Shown here one piece after another: positions 1 to 8,791 of a stretch of DNA of 64,000 nt; the first letter of the stretch is position 1; each line of letters begins with the position of its first letter. The stretch is taken from assembly GCF_017901155.1 (NCBI RefSeq), contig NZ_CP072800.1, positions 1,949,283-2,013,282 on the forward strand. Reading direction: 5' to 3'. The notes beneath the pieces were generated by a model. That model saw only the letters and a program-made list of their open reading frames with translations. It had not been told where the DNA came from and made no database searches. Both the position numbers and the translations under genes were made by a program. Origin of the DNA: Candidatus Thiothrix anitrata. Lineage in GTDB: Bacteria > Pseudomonadota > Gammaproteobacteria > Thiotrichales > Thiotrichaceae.

Positions 1-2
1 GT

Positions 3-1556
3 GGCCTGACTGCGAAAGCGCGTGAGTCCCTGGGTCTGCCAGCGGTTGACCTGTTCCGCTCGCCTGAGCAGCCTGCTGATACTGGCAAAGGCTACACACT
101 GGCGCAGAAAATGGTTGGTAAGGCGTGCGGTCTGCCGGGTGTACGCCCTGGTATGTATTGCGAACCGAAAATGACCACGGTTGGTTCACAAGATACTACT
201 GGCCCGATGACTCGTGACGAGCTGAAAGATTTGGCTTGCTTGGGTTTCTCTGCCGACCTGACCATGCAGTCTTTCTGCCATACGGCTGCTTACCCTAAGC
301 CAGTTGACGTGGTAACTCACCACACGCTGCCTGATTTCATCATGACCCGTGGCGGTGTTTCTTTGCGCCCCGGTGATGGTGTAATCCACTCGTGGTTGAA
401 CCGCATGTTGTTGCCGGATACCGTTGGTACTGGTGGCGACTCGCATACCCGTTTCCCGATTGGTATTTCCTTCCCTGCGGGTTCTGGTCTGGTCGCGTTT
501 GCTGCTGCGACTGGCGTTATGCCGCTGGATATGCCGGAATCTGTGCTGGTACGTTTCACTGGCACAATGCAACCGGGTATCACGCTTGCGTGACCTCGTT
601 CACTGCCATTCCGCACAAAGCGATTCAAATGGGATCTGCTGACCGTGGAAAAGAAAGGCAAGAAGAACGTGTTCAACGGTACGGTGCTGGAAATCGAAGG
701 TCTGGATCACCTGACTGTCGAACAAGCCTTTGAACTGTCTGACGCTTCTGCGGAACGTTCTGCGGCGGGTTGTACGGTTGCGCTGTCTGAAGCATCGGTT
801 GCTGAATACCTGCGTTCCAACATCGTTATGCTGAAATGGATGCTCTCAGAAGGCTATGGCGATCCACGCACCATCGAACGCCGTATCGGCAAGATGGAAG
901 AGTGGCTGGCGAATCCAAGCCTGATGCGTGCTGATGCGGATGCAGAATACGCAGCCGTGATCGAAATCAATATGGATGAGATCAAAGAGCCTATCCTGTG
1001 TGCGCCGAATGACCCGGATGATGCACGTCTGTTGTCGGAAGTGGCTGGTCGCAAGATTGATGAAGTCTTCATCGGTTCGTGCATGACCAACATCGGTCAC
1101 TTCCGTGCGGCGGGCAAGCTGCTGGATGCCGCTAACACGCAAATCCCAACCCGTATGTGGATTGCGCCACCGACCAAGATGGATGCAGCCCAGTTGAGTG
1201 ACGAAGGTTACTACAACATTTACGGTCGTGCTGGTGCGCGGATGGAAATGCCGGGTTGTTCACTGTGCATGGGTAACCAAGCACGTATTCAGGAAGGTTC
1301 AACTGCGGTTTCCACCTCTACCCGTAACTTCCCGAACCGTTTGGGGACTAACACTGACGTGTTCTTGGCTTCGGCTGAGTTGGCGTCTGTTGCGGCGGTT
1401 ATGGGTAAATTGCCAACGGTTGCAGAGTACATGGAATATGCCAATAAGCTGGATAGCATGTCGGCTGACATTTACCGTTACCTGAACTTCGATAAGATGG
1501 AAAGCTATCAGAAGGCGGCGGCGAAAGTTGTGCCGATTCCGGTAGTGGCAGGTTAA
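3..1556 (+). CDS. acnB: Aconitate hydratase B, 3' part, reading frame broken
   Basis: AcnB interconverts citrate and isocitrate in the TCA cycle, using a [4Fe-4S] cluster. The gene enters from the left edge, so the N-terminal part is missing; about 516 codons of a protein usually near 860 residues remain. Seen: the stretch [16 protein letters not shown] near the edge, the cluster cysteine in [12 protein letters not shown] and the pair in [12 protein letters not shown]. The frame runs cleanly from position 3 to about 580 and again from about 640 to the stop, but between them three single-base insertions (near 573, 605 and 634) shift it through all three frames and back. Each intermediate frame still reads conserved AcnB sequence (LRDLVH, then [10 protein letters not shown]). 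As given, translation would stop at 591-593. This is either a local sequencing error or a very recent inactivation; the rest looks functional. Confidence 0.93.
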
Positions 1557-1560
1557 AGAA

Positions 1561-1603
1561 CCCCTCACCCCCAGCTCCTCTCCCGCGTAGCGGGCGAGGG
1601 GAG
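1561..1603. repeat. GC-rich imperfect palindromic repeat
   Basis: A run of C-rich sequence (CCCCTCACCCCCAG) leads into an imperfect palindrome whose arms are GCTCCTCTCCCGC and GCGGGCGAGGGGAGC. It lies directly after the acnB stop. Elements of this general composition are common as dispersed intergenic repeats in proteobacteria; no second copy was seen in this window, so its repeat status is inferred. Confidence 0.5.
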
Positions 1604-1610
1604 CAAGAGA

Positions 1611-1636
1611 AAGCTCCGCTAGTCGGGGCTTTTTTC
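1611..1636 (+). terminator. Rho-independent terminator downstream of acnB
   Basis: Stem AGCTCCG / CGGGGCT with loop CTAGT, followed by a run of six T. It lies 55 bases after the acnB stop and fits termination of that transcript. Confidence 0.8.
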
Positions 1637-1728
1637 GGTTTGGACAGTCTGAAACCGCTGGAAAAGGGATTATCTTTGACTCAGATTGTTCTATGATTGA
1701 ACCGCGATGTAAAAAAGAGGGAGTTTTT

Positions 1729-2271
1729 ATGAGTGTTAATGTCAAAAAGTTATTGAATATTACGGTAATCAGCGTGCTATTGCTGGCAAGTGCGGCCTGC
1801 ACTAAAACCGATGAGGTTAAGCAGGAGAGTGGCAAAGCGGTAGCCGCAGTCAAGGCAGCAGACAAACCTGCTGCGGCTCATTCTGTTCAAAATGCAGTTA
1901 GTCATTCGGCGGCAGTTGCTAATGCCAAAGTGGGTAATGTCCCCATCCGGCGCATTACTTTTGTTGAAAATGCGGATTACGCAATCATTACCGGCACGCT
2001 GTCCGGTTTTGAGGATGCTCAATATTTTGTGGTAGACACAGCTAAAGGTAAGACCCTCACGGTCGAGCAACTCGACCAAGTAGGCAGCGGGCGGATTTCT
2101 GCCTATGTCACCGCACCTAACGGTAGCAACGCTAATGATATGGATTTGTCCTGCCATAGCAAGTCAACGATTGCTCCGACTATCGCCGGAGATTACACAA
2201 TCAAAGTGGTGCAATGTAAAAAAGCTGATCCTTGGAAGGGGGTTTATGGCATCAAGATAACGATCCAATAA
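1729..2271 (+). CDS. Putative lipoprotein, PliG-like (g-type lysozyme inhibitor fold)
   Basis: A 180-residue exported protein. I chose the ATG at 1729 because GAGGGAG lies just upstream; an in-frame ATG at 1693 has no such site and would place charged residues before the signal peptide. The N-terminus has a positive start, a hydrophobic core (ISVLLLASAA) and then Cys, which suggests a lipoprotein signal although the lipobox is not ideal. An Ala-rich linker follows, then a C-terminal domain with FVVDTAKGKTLTVEQL, APNGSN, GDYTIKVVQCKK and a final GIKITIQ strand. This pattern resembles periplasmic inhibitors of g-type lysozyme and related pre-peptidase-like beta sandwiches, recognised from general similarity only. 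It stands alone between two terminator-like hairpins. Confidence 0.6.
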   Translation: MSVNVKKLLNITVISVLLLASAACTKTDEVKQESGKAVAAVKAADKPAAAHSVQNAVSHSAAVANAKVGNVPIRRITFVENADYAIITGTLSGFEDAQYFVVDTAKGKTLTVEQLDQVGSGRISAYVTAPNGSNANDMDLSCHSKSTIAPTIAGDYTIKVVQCKKADPWKGVYGIKITIQ

Positions 2272-2295
2272 ACCTTGATACGAGCGTTGTTTAAT

Positions 2296-2326
2296 AGGAT
2301 GAAGAGGGGTTCTTCTCTTCCATCCT
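2296..2326. terminator. Hairpin between convergent genes
   Basis: AGGATGAAGAG pairs with CTCTTCCATCCT with one bulged C. It sits between the stops of the lipoprotein gene and the reverse-strand oxygenase gene and could serve both. There is no long T run, so efficiency is uncertain. Confidence 0.5.
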
Positions 2327-2357
2327 ACTCATCCTTAAAGCGTGTCAAGCCCCGCGT

Positions 2358-3293
2358 TCAAGACATGTCCGGCAAACAAAGCTGCCAAGTAGCCAGCAAG
2401 CGCGTAAACCTTTCCATTCCCTTCAGTTCCTCGCGCAAGATTTCCCAGCGTATTAAATCAAACGAATCCCGATACAAATACGCCACCCAGTCCGCCAGCC
2501 GCACCGCTGCATAAGTCTCCGCATCGTGCGTATCGCCATCATCCAGTCCCGTACTGAACTGGTATCCGCTCACAACCGTTGCCGCGTCATAGCCCCAACG
2601 ATGCAGCGCAATCGCCGCTGTACCTGCCCGATATGTCATCTCTTCGGGCAAACTGGCTTCGGCAGCCGAGGCAATCGGGTCGAGTGCAGCCGGTAACTCT
2701 GAGAAATGCAGATTGGCAAACAAGGCCTTAATGTGCGCCTCAAGTTCGGGCGTATTGGCGACATGCCAGAAATTGAAGACCACGGTTTGGCGCGGCTGAG
2801 TCACTTCGGTGACACCATGATAAGACTTCGGGTGCAGCAAAAAACCAAAGGCTTTGTTGTGTTCAGGGTTAACCTTGAAGACGGCTTCGCCCTCTGGTGA
2901 GGCAAATAATTCCAGCACCCCGCCATGTTCAGGCTGCCAGTGTTTATTGAGTTGCACCACCAAGCGTGCAATTTCATAGCCCAAGAACGGGCGGTCGCTG
3001 TGGATGCCGATGACGTGTCCGGGCAGCATTCGTTGCGCCGTGACCATAAAGTGGTTGATCAGTGGTAAACCAGTAATCTCACGCATTCGGGCGAGTATTT
3101 CGGCATGAAATGTTGCGGGAATAGCCTCAGTCACATCGCGCAATGAACAGCGGTAAAATGCGCCATCGCGATGTTGCCACTCACACTCTTGCTCAAATAG
3201 CTGCTCAAGTGTCGCGCACTGTTCCTCAGAAAAGGCGGCATCCACAGCAAAAAAGAGAAACGGATAGTTGTAGTGCTGTGGTTGCAAGAGCAT
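2358..3293 (-). CDS. 2-oxoglutarate/Fe(II)-dependent oxygenase
   Basis: A 311-residue protein of the prolyl-4-hydroxylase-like 2OG-Fe(II) oxygenase superfamily. The iron ligands are visible as HSD in GHVIGIHSDRPF and the distal His in KSYHGVTEV; the Arg that binds 2-oxoglutarate fits PRQTVVFNFW. These enzymes hydroxylate amino-acid side chains or small molecules; the substrate here is unknown. The start at 3293 is preferred because its ATG overlaps the stop of the upstream flavoprotein gene (TGATG), a typical coupled arrangement; a start at 3320 would add nine hydrophobic residues and a longer overlap. It is the last gene of the reverse-strand run that begins with the OsmC-like gene. The C-terminal 100 residues (after LPAALDPIAS) lie outside the oxygenase core and are not recognised. 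Confidence 0.8.
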   Translation of the reverse strand: MLLQPQHYNYPFLFFAVDAAFSEEQCATLEQLFEQECEWQHRDGAFYRCSLRDVTEAIPATFHAEILARMREITGLPLINHFMVTAQRMLPGHVIGIHSDRPFLGYEIARLVVQLNKHWQPEHGGVLELFASPEGEAVFKVNPEHNKAFGFLLHPKSYHGVTEVTQPRQTVVFNFWHVANTPELEAHIKALFANLHFSELPAALDPIASAAEASLPEEMTYRAGTAAIALHRWGYDAATVVSGYQFSTGLDDGDTHDAETYAAVRLADWVAYLYRDSFDLIRWEILREELKGMERFTRLLATWQLCLPDMS

Positions 3294-4420
3294 CAACGAT
3301 ACTGCCGCAAATACCACCATTCAAAGCCGCGTTTCGCCCAATGGAACACGCGGGAGTTCGGCAACATCAGGTTCTTTTGTTCGGTACGCGACACCAGCAT
3401 TCCCTTGTTATTGGAATCGACGATACACATCAATTCAACTTTAAACGTCGCATCCGCAGCAGTGCCATTAAGTTCTGCCAGTACGTTTTTGGCGGCAGCT
3501 TCGGCTTGTAAATCAGCCATGTGCGCTTGTTTCGGCATCCAGTCGGGGCCGGGGAAACTGCCAGAATCGCCCGCGACATACACCTTGTCGAAACCTTCCA
3601 CTTTGCAATGTTTGTCAGCTTTGAGCAAACCGCCCGCAGAACGGGGCAGGGTGGTGTTATCAAACCACAGATTGCCCGTCATTCCCGGCATAAACAGAAT
3701 CAAATCAGCCGCAAATTCGCCGCCTTCGGTCTTCACCTTGTCGGCTTCAAAGCCTTTCATTTTGTGGCCAAGGTGCGTTTTAATGCCGCGTTTTTGCATT
3801 TCATCCAGCAAGCCTTTCATCGCTTTTTCGCCCAAGCGGTTGCCGGGTTTGTCGGCAGGGCTGAAAAATACCAGTTTAAATTTGTCGCGGCGACCTTGTT
3901 GACGCAGCAACGTATCCGTGCCGAATAGGAACTCGAACATCGGCCCACCACGCATCGCGCTTGGCTCATTCGGGTTGCCCGCAAAACCAATCGCAATTGT
4001 GCCGCCTTGCAGTGCATTCAAACGGTCGCGGATTTGTTCGGCAGCAGTAATGCCTTCACAGGGTGTGATGGAATGTTCAATACCGGGGAGTTTTTTGATA
4101 AAACGCCCGCCAGAAGCAATGATCAGCGCGTCATTGGCGACTTCGCCGTTATCGGTTTCGACGATACGCCCGCCATCGCGCAAGCCGGTGACATTACCCT
4201 TGTGAAAGGTCACGTTCATGCGGCTGAAGAAATTGCCTAACGGTACAATCAGGTCTTCGCGTTTACGGATGCCGCTGGGAATCCAGATAATCCCCGGCAA
4301 GTAGTGCAGCTCAGCACGCGGCGCAATCACGGTGATTGCCACGTCTTTGTTATGTTTGCGCAATTCACGTACTGAACTCAGAGCAGCAAAACCCGCTCCA
4401 ATAATCGTAATTTTATTCAT
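3293..4420 (-). CDS. FAD-dependent oxidoreductase, sulfide:quinone oxidoreductase-like
   Basis: A 375-residue pyridine-nucleotide-disulfide-type flavoprotein. The FAD-binding motif GAGFAALSSVRELR is at the extreme N-terminus from the ATG at 4420, which lies right after the cysS stop; a start at 4438 would overlap cysS by 16 bases. The second FAD motif is VYVAGDSGSFPGP. Overall layout (ITVIAPRAELHYLPG, IASGGRFIKKLPGIEHS, CEGITAAEQI, LMCIVDSNNKGML) follows the SQR family, in which sulfide is oxidised and quinone reduced at the inner membrane. Two of the expected redox Cys can be matched (TPCEGI, ELMCIV), but the middle one, normally in a GASCFGP-like segment, is replaced by SAMRGGPMFEF. It may therefore be a divergent SQR type or a different quinone reductase. 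The C-terminus (FEWWYLRQYR) is amphipathic, as in membrane-attached relatives. Confidence 0.75.
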   Translation of the reverse strand: MNKITIIGAGFAALSSVRELRKHNKDVAITVIAPRAELHYLPGIIWIPSGIRKREDLIVPLGNFFSRMNVTFHKGNVTGLRDGGRIVETDNGEVANDALIIASGGRFIKKLPGIEHSITPCEGITAAEQIRDRLNALQGGTIAIGFAGNPNEPSAMRGGPMFEFLFGTDTLLRQQGRRDKFKLVFFSPADKPGNRLGEKAMKGLLDEMQKRGIKTHLGHKMKGFEADKVKTEGGEFAADLILFMPGMTGNLWFDNTTLPRSAGGLLKADKHCKVEGFDKVYVAGDSGSFPGPDWMPKQAHMADLQAEAAAKNVLAELNGTAADATFKVELMCIVDSNNKGMLVSRTEQKNLMLPNSRVFHWAKRGFEWWYLRQYR

Positions 4421-4422
4421 GT

Positions 4423-5808
4423 TTACGCTCGTTTCCATGTTGTATTGCCCGCGCTATCTTCCAGAATCACGCCTTGGGCTTTGAGTTCGTCGCGAATGCG
4501 GTCAGATTCCGCCCACTGTTTCGCTTTACGTGCGTCCAAACGTTGTTGGATCAGAGCTTCAATCGCCGCATCATCCAAGCCATCAGCCGCCGCTTTGCCT
4601 TTGAACCAGCTTTCGGGGTCATCCTGTAGCAGCCCTAAAATCCCGCCGAGTTTTTGCAGCAAAGCACCCAATGGCGCAGCGGCGGCATCACTTTGGGTTT
4701 TACGGATGCGGTTAATATCACTCGCGAGTTCAAACAACATCGCTATTGCAACGGGTGTATTGAAATCGTCGTCCATTGCGGCGTTAAAACGGGTTTCGTA
4801 ATAGGTGTAAGCTGCCACGCCAGATGCAGGCAAGCCACGAAGTGCGGTGTACAAGCGCGATAATGACGCACGTGCCGCATCCAGTTGATCCGTGCCGTAA
4901 TTCAATTGGCTGCGATAATGGCTATTGAGGATGAAAAAGCGGATTTCCGCCGCTTTGTAATGGGTCAGCACTTCGCGAATGGTGAAAAAGTTATTCAGCG
5001 ATTTCGACATTTTCTCATCGTTAACCCGGATGAAGCCGTTGTGCATCCAGTAATTAACGTAAGTGTGTCCGTTGCACGCTTCGCTTTGCGCAATTTCGTT
5101 TTCGTGGTGCGGAAACTGCAAATCCGAGCCGCCACCGTGAATATCGAAATGGCTACCCAAGCGCGTTTTCGACATCGCGGAACATTCAATGTGCCAACCT
5201 GGGCGGCCTTGTCCCCAGGGTGATTCCCACGCCGGTTCGCCCGGTTTGCTGGCTTTCCACAGCACGAAATCAAGCGGATCGTCTTTCACCTCGTCCACCG
5301 CCACGCGCTCGCCAGCACGTAATTCGTCGAGTTTGCGCCCGGATAATTTACCGTAACCTTCAAATTTGGATACGTCGTAATACACGTCACCGTTTTTGCC
5401 TTGGTAAGCGTAACCTTTGCCCATCAAGGTATTGATCATGTCGAGCATTTCATCAATGGTTTCGGTCGCACGCGGCTCTTCGGTGGGGCGCAATACGTTT
5501 AGCGCGTCCTCATCCTCGTGCATTGCGTCGATGAAACGTTGGGTTAACGCTTGAATGCTTTCGCCGTTTTCAGCAGCGCGACGGATGATTTTATCGTCAA
5601 TATCGGTAATATTACGCACGTAATTCACCGCGTAATTGCTGGCGCGTAAATAGCGGTAAACCGTGTCAAACACCACCATGACGCGGGCGTGACCCAGATG
5701 ACAATAATCGTAAACCGTCATGCCGCACACGTACATGCGCACGGTTTTCGGCGTAATCGGAATAAAGTCTTCTTTTTGACGGGTCAGGCTATTGTATATC
5801 TGTAACAT
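4423..5808 (-). CDS. cysS: Cysteinyl-tRNA synthetase
   Basis: A 461-residue class I aminoacyl-tRNA synthetase that charges tRNA-Cys. The HIGH-type motif is [10 protein letters not shown] near residue 36 and the KMSKS motif is intact in [11 protein letters not shown]. Zn-binding residues fit CGMTVYDYC at the N-terminus, GWHIECSAM and HHENE. Length is normal. It follows the OsmC-like gene by 14 bases and is followed by the flavoprotein gene 2 bases after its stop, so the four reverse-strand genes from 6242 to 2358 look like one transcription unit. Confidence 0.97.
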   Translation of the reverse strand: MLQIYNSLTRQKEDFIPITPKTVRMYVCGMTVYDYCHLGHARVMVVFDTVYRYLRASNYAVNYVRNITDIDDKIIRRAAENGESIQALTQRFIDAMHEDEDALNVLRPTEEPRATETIDEMLDMINTLMGKGYAYQGKNGDVYYDVSKFEGYGKLSGRKLDELRAGERVAVDEVKDDPLDFVLWKASKPGEPAWESPWGQGRPGWHIECSAMSKTRLGSHFDIHGGGSDLQFPHHENEIAQSEACNGHTYVNYWMHNGFIRVNDEKMSKSLNNFFTIREVLTHYKAAEIRFFILNSHYRSQLNYGTDQLDAARASLSRLYTALRGLPASGVAAYTYYETRFNAAMDDDFNTPVAIAMLFELASDINRIRKTQSDAAAAPLGALLQKLGGILGLLQDDPESWFKGKAAADGLDDAAIEALIQQRLDARKAKQWAESDRIRDELKAQGVILEDSAGNTTWKRA

Positions 5809-5822
5809 GGTGATACTTCAGG

Positions 5823-6242
5823 TTAGTCAACAAGTTTACTGAGGATGGCGACACCGTTGCTCAAGGTTTTATGCACCGGGCAACGGTCGGCAATATCCAG
5901 CAATTTTTCGCGCTGTTCGGCGGTCAAATCACCCACGAGCTGAATGTCACGGGTAAACACGCTTTGCTTATTCGCGTCACGGGTGTGTTTCAGGGTAATG
6001 CAAGCGTCTTGCAACGGCCATTTCTTGCGCTCGGCATACATGCGTAAAGTCATCGCGGTACACGCACCCAACGCGGCTTTTAAATACTGATAGGGTGCTG
6101 CACCGAGATCATCACCACCTAAGGGAACAGGTTCATCCGCCACCATTTCATGTTTACCGGCACGAATATCACAGGTGTAAGTTCCTTCGGCATCGCGTAG
6201 TCTGACAACAACGGTATGCGGGTCTTTGGGTTGTGCGTCCAT
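5823..6242 (-). CDS. OsmC-like thiol peroxidase family protein
   Basis: A 139-residue OsmC/Ohr-family protein. The two conserved redox cysteines are seen in ALGACTAMTLRMYAERKKWPL and ADRCPVHKTL, the spacing expected for organic hydroperoxide reductases and the YhfA-like branch. The start at 6242 is chosen for the upstream AAAGGGA; a longer frame to 6278 would add 12 residues with no ribosome site. It is the first gene of the run leading into cysS. Confidence 0.85.
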   Translation of the reverse strand: MDAQPKDPHTVVVRLRDAEGTYTCDIRAGKHEMVADEPVPLGGDDLGAAPYQYLKAALGACTAMTLRMYAERKKWPLQDACITLKHTRDANKQSVFTRDIQLVGDLTAEQREKLLDIADRCPVHKTLSNGVAILSKLVD

Positions 6243-6462
6243 AAATCCCTTTCGGCAAGTGGTTAAGAATAGATGCAAATGGTAACGGAAAGGCCGCCAG
6301 CCTGCCAGCTTTCACAATAGGTGTGTAGTTGTTGTTGCATGTTCGTGCTCGATAACTTGGTGAGCGATGTGTAACAATTGCTGGGTTTACCTTGGACGCG
6401 CTTGGGTTACGGCTGCGTATTGCGCTAATAACTAACACATTCTCAGTGCTTACACCGTTAGC

Positions 6463-7062
6463 TTAGATGTGCGTGTTCTGCAATTGCTCATACAAGTTTG
6501 CCGCAAAATCCTGTGGCAAACCGCTCAGGGTCAAGCCGTGCAAGATGGCTTCCCGGTTGTTGAATGCTGCTTGGGGCGTTGGGAAAGCTCCGGCGCGTAC
6601 CAGCTCTTCGCACATCCACGCCACATTTGCGTAGGCGGTGCGCATTCCAAATTGTGGGTTGATTTGGAACATCCGGTAGATTTCGGAACTCATCCGTAAC
6701 CAGATTAACTGGCGTTGGTCTTTGATGCGGTCGAGGGTGGCGGCGGTTTGCTGCGCGATTGGAGTCATGGCGGGAATGATTGCCCTGAATATCTGATAGC
6801 TCAGGTCAATCAGGTTTTCGCCGCTGGCTTGCAGGGTGTATCCGCCACGTTCACAGTAAAACAACTGCCGCTTAAATTCGCTGACTTCCATCGACAACCA
6901 ATCCTCGGCGTATTCACCGAAAGCAGGCCAGCGGCTGATGGAGTAAGGTAATTGTTGCGCCAACGCCTGCAATTGCGTGGCGTAAGCACGGTGGTCACGC
7001 AGCGGGAGCAAGCTGGTCAGGTCACTGAATGGAATGCTGGTGGTTGGGGCGGGTAGTGGCAT
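6463..7062 (-). CDS. Small unknown protein, copy A, coupled to the ATPase/TOPRIM gene
   Basis: A 199-residue, mostly helical protein that I do not recognise. Landmarks: FSDLTSLLPLRDHRAYATQL, RWPAFGEYAEDWL, a Cys-Glu-Arg in FYCERGGYTLQ, and IYRMFQINPQFG. No signal peptide or membrane segment. Its ATG follows the stop of the ATPase/TOPRIM gene with no intervening base, so the two are translated from one message. A near-identical copy lies on the other side of that ATPase gene (8792-9385): only about six substitutions over 195 residues plus a different C-terminal tail (QNTHI here). The tight coupling suggests the product works with the ATPase, perhaps as a regulator or sensor subunit; this is inference. 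Confidence 0.8.
   Translation of the reverse strand: MPLPAPTTSIPFSDLTSLLPLRDHRAYATQLQALAQQLPYSISRWPAFGEYAEDWLSMEVSEFKRQLFYCERGGYTLQASGENLIDLSYQIFRAIIPAMTPIAQQTAATLDRIKDQRQLIWLRMSSEIYRMFQINPQFGMRTAYANVAWMCEELVRAGAFPTPQAAFNNREAILHGLTLSGLPQDFAANLYEQLQNTHI
6481..7062 (-). repeat. 582-bp direct repeat, copy A
   Basis: This 582-bp segment matches 8804-9385 in the same orientation without gaps and with few mismatches. The limits coincide with the start codon of the small gene and a point 18 bases before its stop, so the repeat is almost exactly one coding region. Confidence 0.9.
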
Positions 7063-8709
7063 TCAGCCAGTCCGTTTTAGCAACTGGGCAATCTGCTCCT
7101 TGAACCACTGGGTACGGCTCAATTCTAGTTGATTGCGGTTAGCCCGTTGTGGCAGTTCTTTTCCGTAATCCTTGGCAGGAAACACTTTGTAGAAGGTTTC
7201 AAAGTCGTCGCTGTTAAGTAGATCGCGGATGTATTGAGCGTCTTTGCTGTATTGTTTACGCCTGTCACCCTGCAACTCTTTATCAAAAGGATAGCTTTCC
7301 CGTGCTTTTTGAATACCGAAGACCAAATCTTCCTTGATTCTGTTTTTAATGGTGAGCACCTGCTGGATGTAATCTGCCTTGTTAAAACTGCTGCCAGCCA
7401 CTTCGGCAAGGTTATCCGGGTGATAGAGGTAGTTTTCGATGCTGTAATAACGCAGGATATGAATAAAAGGGAATATTCTTTCAAATTCTTCCACTTCGGT
7501 ATCGGTCAGGTAATCACGGTCAATAATGCCTTCCGTTTTGGTATCCCGTGCGCGTACAAACACTTGAAATTTGTTGTAACGGTTGCTGGCGAACAGAACA
7601 TTTGGTAACTGTAAGCTATTGTATTTGGAGGTATCTTCGCCTTCGCAGAAAACGAAGCGACGTTCTGCCAACAAGTTGCCTAGAAACTCGTGAGGGATGG
7701 CAATTTCCAGTACATCAAGATTTTCCTTGGGTTCTGGTGTGAGCGTTTGGGGAATATCAAAATCCAGTGAATCAAAGTCAATAATGGCGGCATGGGGGGC
7801 TTGACGGGCGTAGTCGATAAACCCCAAAGCGTGGGAGGCTGTCCACAATTGTGAAGTCGCAGGAATCCAGTTTTCGGTCACTTCCTTCAATAGGTCAAAT
7901 TGCAGGCGAGTATTCATGTGACCGTCCATTTCATCAATGTAAATGATCTTATCTTCCAGATAGTCTTGCCGCACTAACAGGTTAAACAGGATGATCACCA
8001 CCTGTTTTTCCCCGTGGCTGAGTAGCTCGAAGGGAATTTCGCTTTTGCCCTTTTTGAAATACGGCTCTACGGCGGTGCGAGAGTTGGGTTGTTTGTAGAC
8101 AGCAAAGCGTAAGGTGGTGGAGGTGTCTTCGCCAAAAATATGGCTCAGGGCAGTGTTGACTTTGGATATGTATTTGTCGCGGACTTTGGCGACTTCTTGC
8201 TCGTTAGCTTTGCCTTCCACCAGCAGGCGTTGCAAGGCTTGATTCAACAAATCGGCATGAGCGTGGACATCGGCGGCAAAGCGTTCATCCTGATCAATGA
8301 AATAGGATGGGGTATCGGCATTGATTCTGAGAATATCGGCAACATCCAATTCCTGATCGGTCGGTTTTTTGATGCGTGGGGTAATGCGCAAACTGCTACG
8401 ACCGTAGAATTTTCCGGCACTGTCTTTGGAAAAAGCATCCGCACTTCGCTCGTAGGTGGCGGTATCCGTGGTGATGGTTACGGCGGGTGTGGCGGCATTT
8501 TTGCTGAAATACGGGTCGTTATCTTGCAGGTGCAACGGTTGGTAGCCGTGCGCAGGGGGAGATAACCAGTTAAACGCATCAAACACGCTGGATTTGCCGC
8601 AGCCATTTGCACCAATCAGCAGCACCAGTTTGGCATCGCTGGGGATGTTGCGAATGGTCAGGTCGGTAAAGCGTTTGAAGTTTTGTAGGCGTAATTCCCG
8701 AATCTGCAC
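7063..8709 (-). CDS. ABC-type ATPase fused to TOPRIM/DUF4435 nuclease-like domain (PARIS/OLD-like)
   Basis: A 548-residue protein. Residues 1-310 are an SMC/ABC-like ATPase: Walker A GANGCGKS at 33-40, signature SHGEKQ at 231-236, Walker B KIIYIDEM at 254-261 and switch His at 293. Residues 350-548 look like a TOPRIM-type DUF4435 domain: E356 in FVFCEGED and the acidic pair D397/D399 in EGIIDRDY, then ILRYYSIENYLYHP. DUF4435 next to or fused with an AAA ATPase is known from the PARIS anti-phage system (AriA plus AriB) and resembles OLD nucleases. This would be a single-chain version. It is followed with zero spacing by the small gene copy A and preceded by copy B. An anti-phage role is inferred from domain content and setting. 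Confidence 0.75.
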   Translation of the reverse strand: MQIRELRLQNFKRFTDLTIRNIPSDAKLVLLIGANGCGKSSVFDAFNWLSPPAHGYQPLHLQDNDPYFSKNAATPAVTITTDTATYERSADAFSKDSAGKFYGRSSLRITPRIKKPTDQELDVADILRINADTPSYFIDQDERFAADVHAHADLLNQALQRLLVEGKANEQEVAKVRDKYISKVNTALSHIFGEDTSTTLRFAVYKQPNSRTAVEPYFKKGKSEIPFELLSHGEKQVVIILFNLLVRQDYLEDKIIYIDEMDGHMNTRLQFDLLKEVTENWIPATSQLWTASHALGFIDYARQAPHAAIIDFDSLDFDIPQTLTPEPKENLDVLEIAIPHEFLGNLLAERRFVFCEGEDTSKYNSLQLPNVLFASNRYNKFQVFVRARDTKTEGIIDRDYLTDTEVEEFERIFPFIHILRYYSIENYLYHPDNLAEVAGSSFNKADYIQQVLTIKNRIKEDLVFGIQKARESYPFDKELQGDRRKQYSKDAQYIRDLLNSDDFETFYKVFPAKDYGKELPQRANRNQLELSRTQWFKEQIAQLLKRTG

Positions 8710-8791
8710 GGTGCGGCTCTCATGTGAAGGGTGTTCTGTGATTCTAGCTTAACTGTATCATGGTTGTTAGCGGTCTTGTTTCGTGTGATCA

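Noticed and set aside
6169-6438. Possible small gene upstream of the OsmC-like gene
   Set aside because: It overlaps the OsmC-like start, has no ribosome site and shows no protein-like pattern; the 220 bases at 6243-6462 look noncoding.
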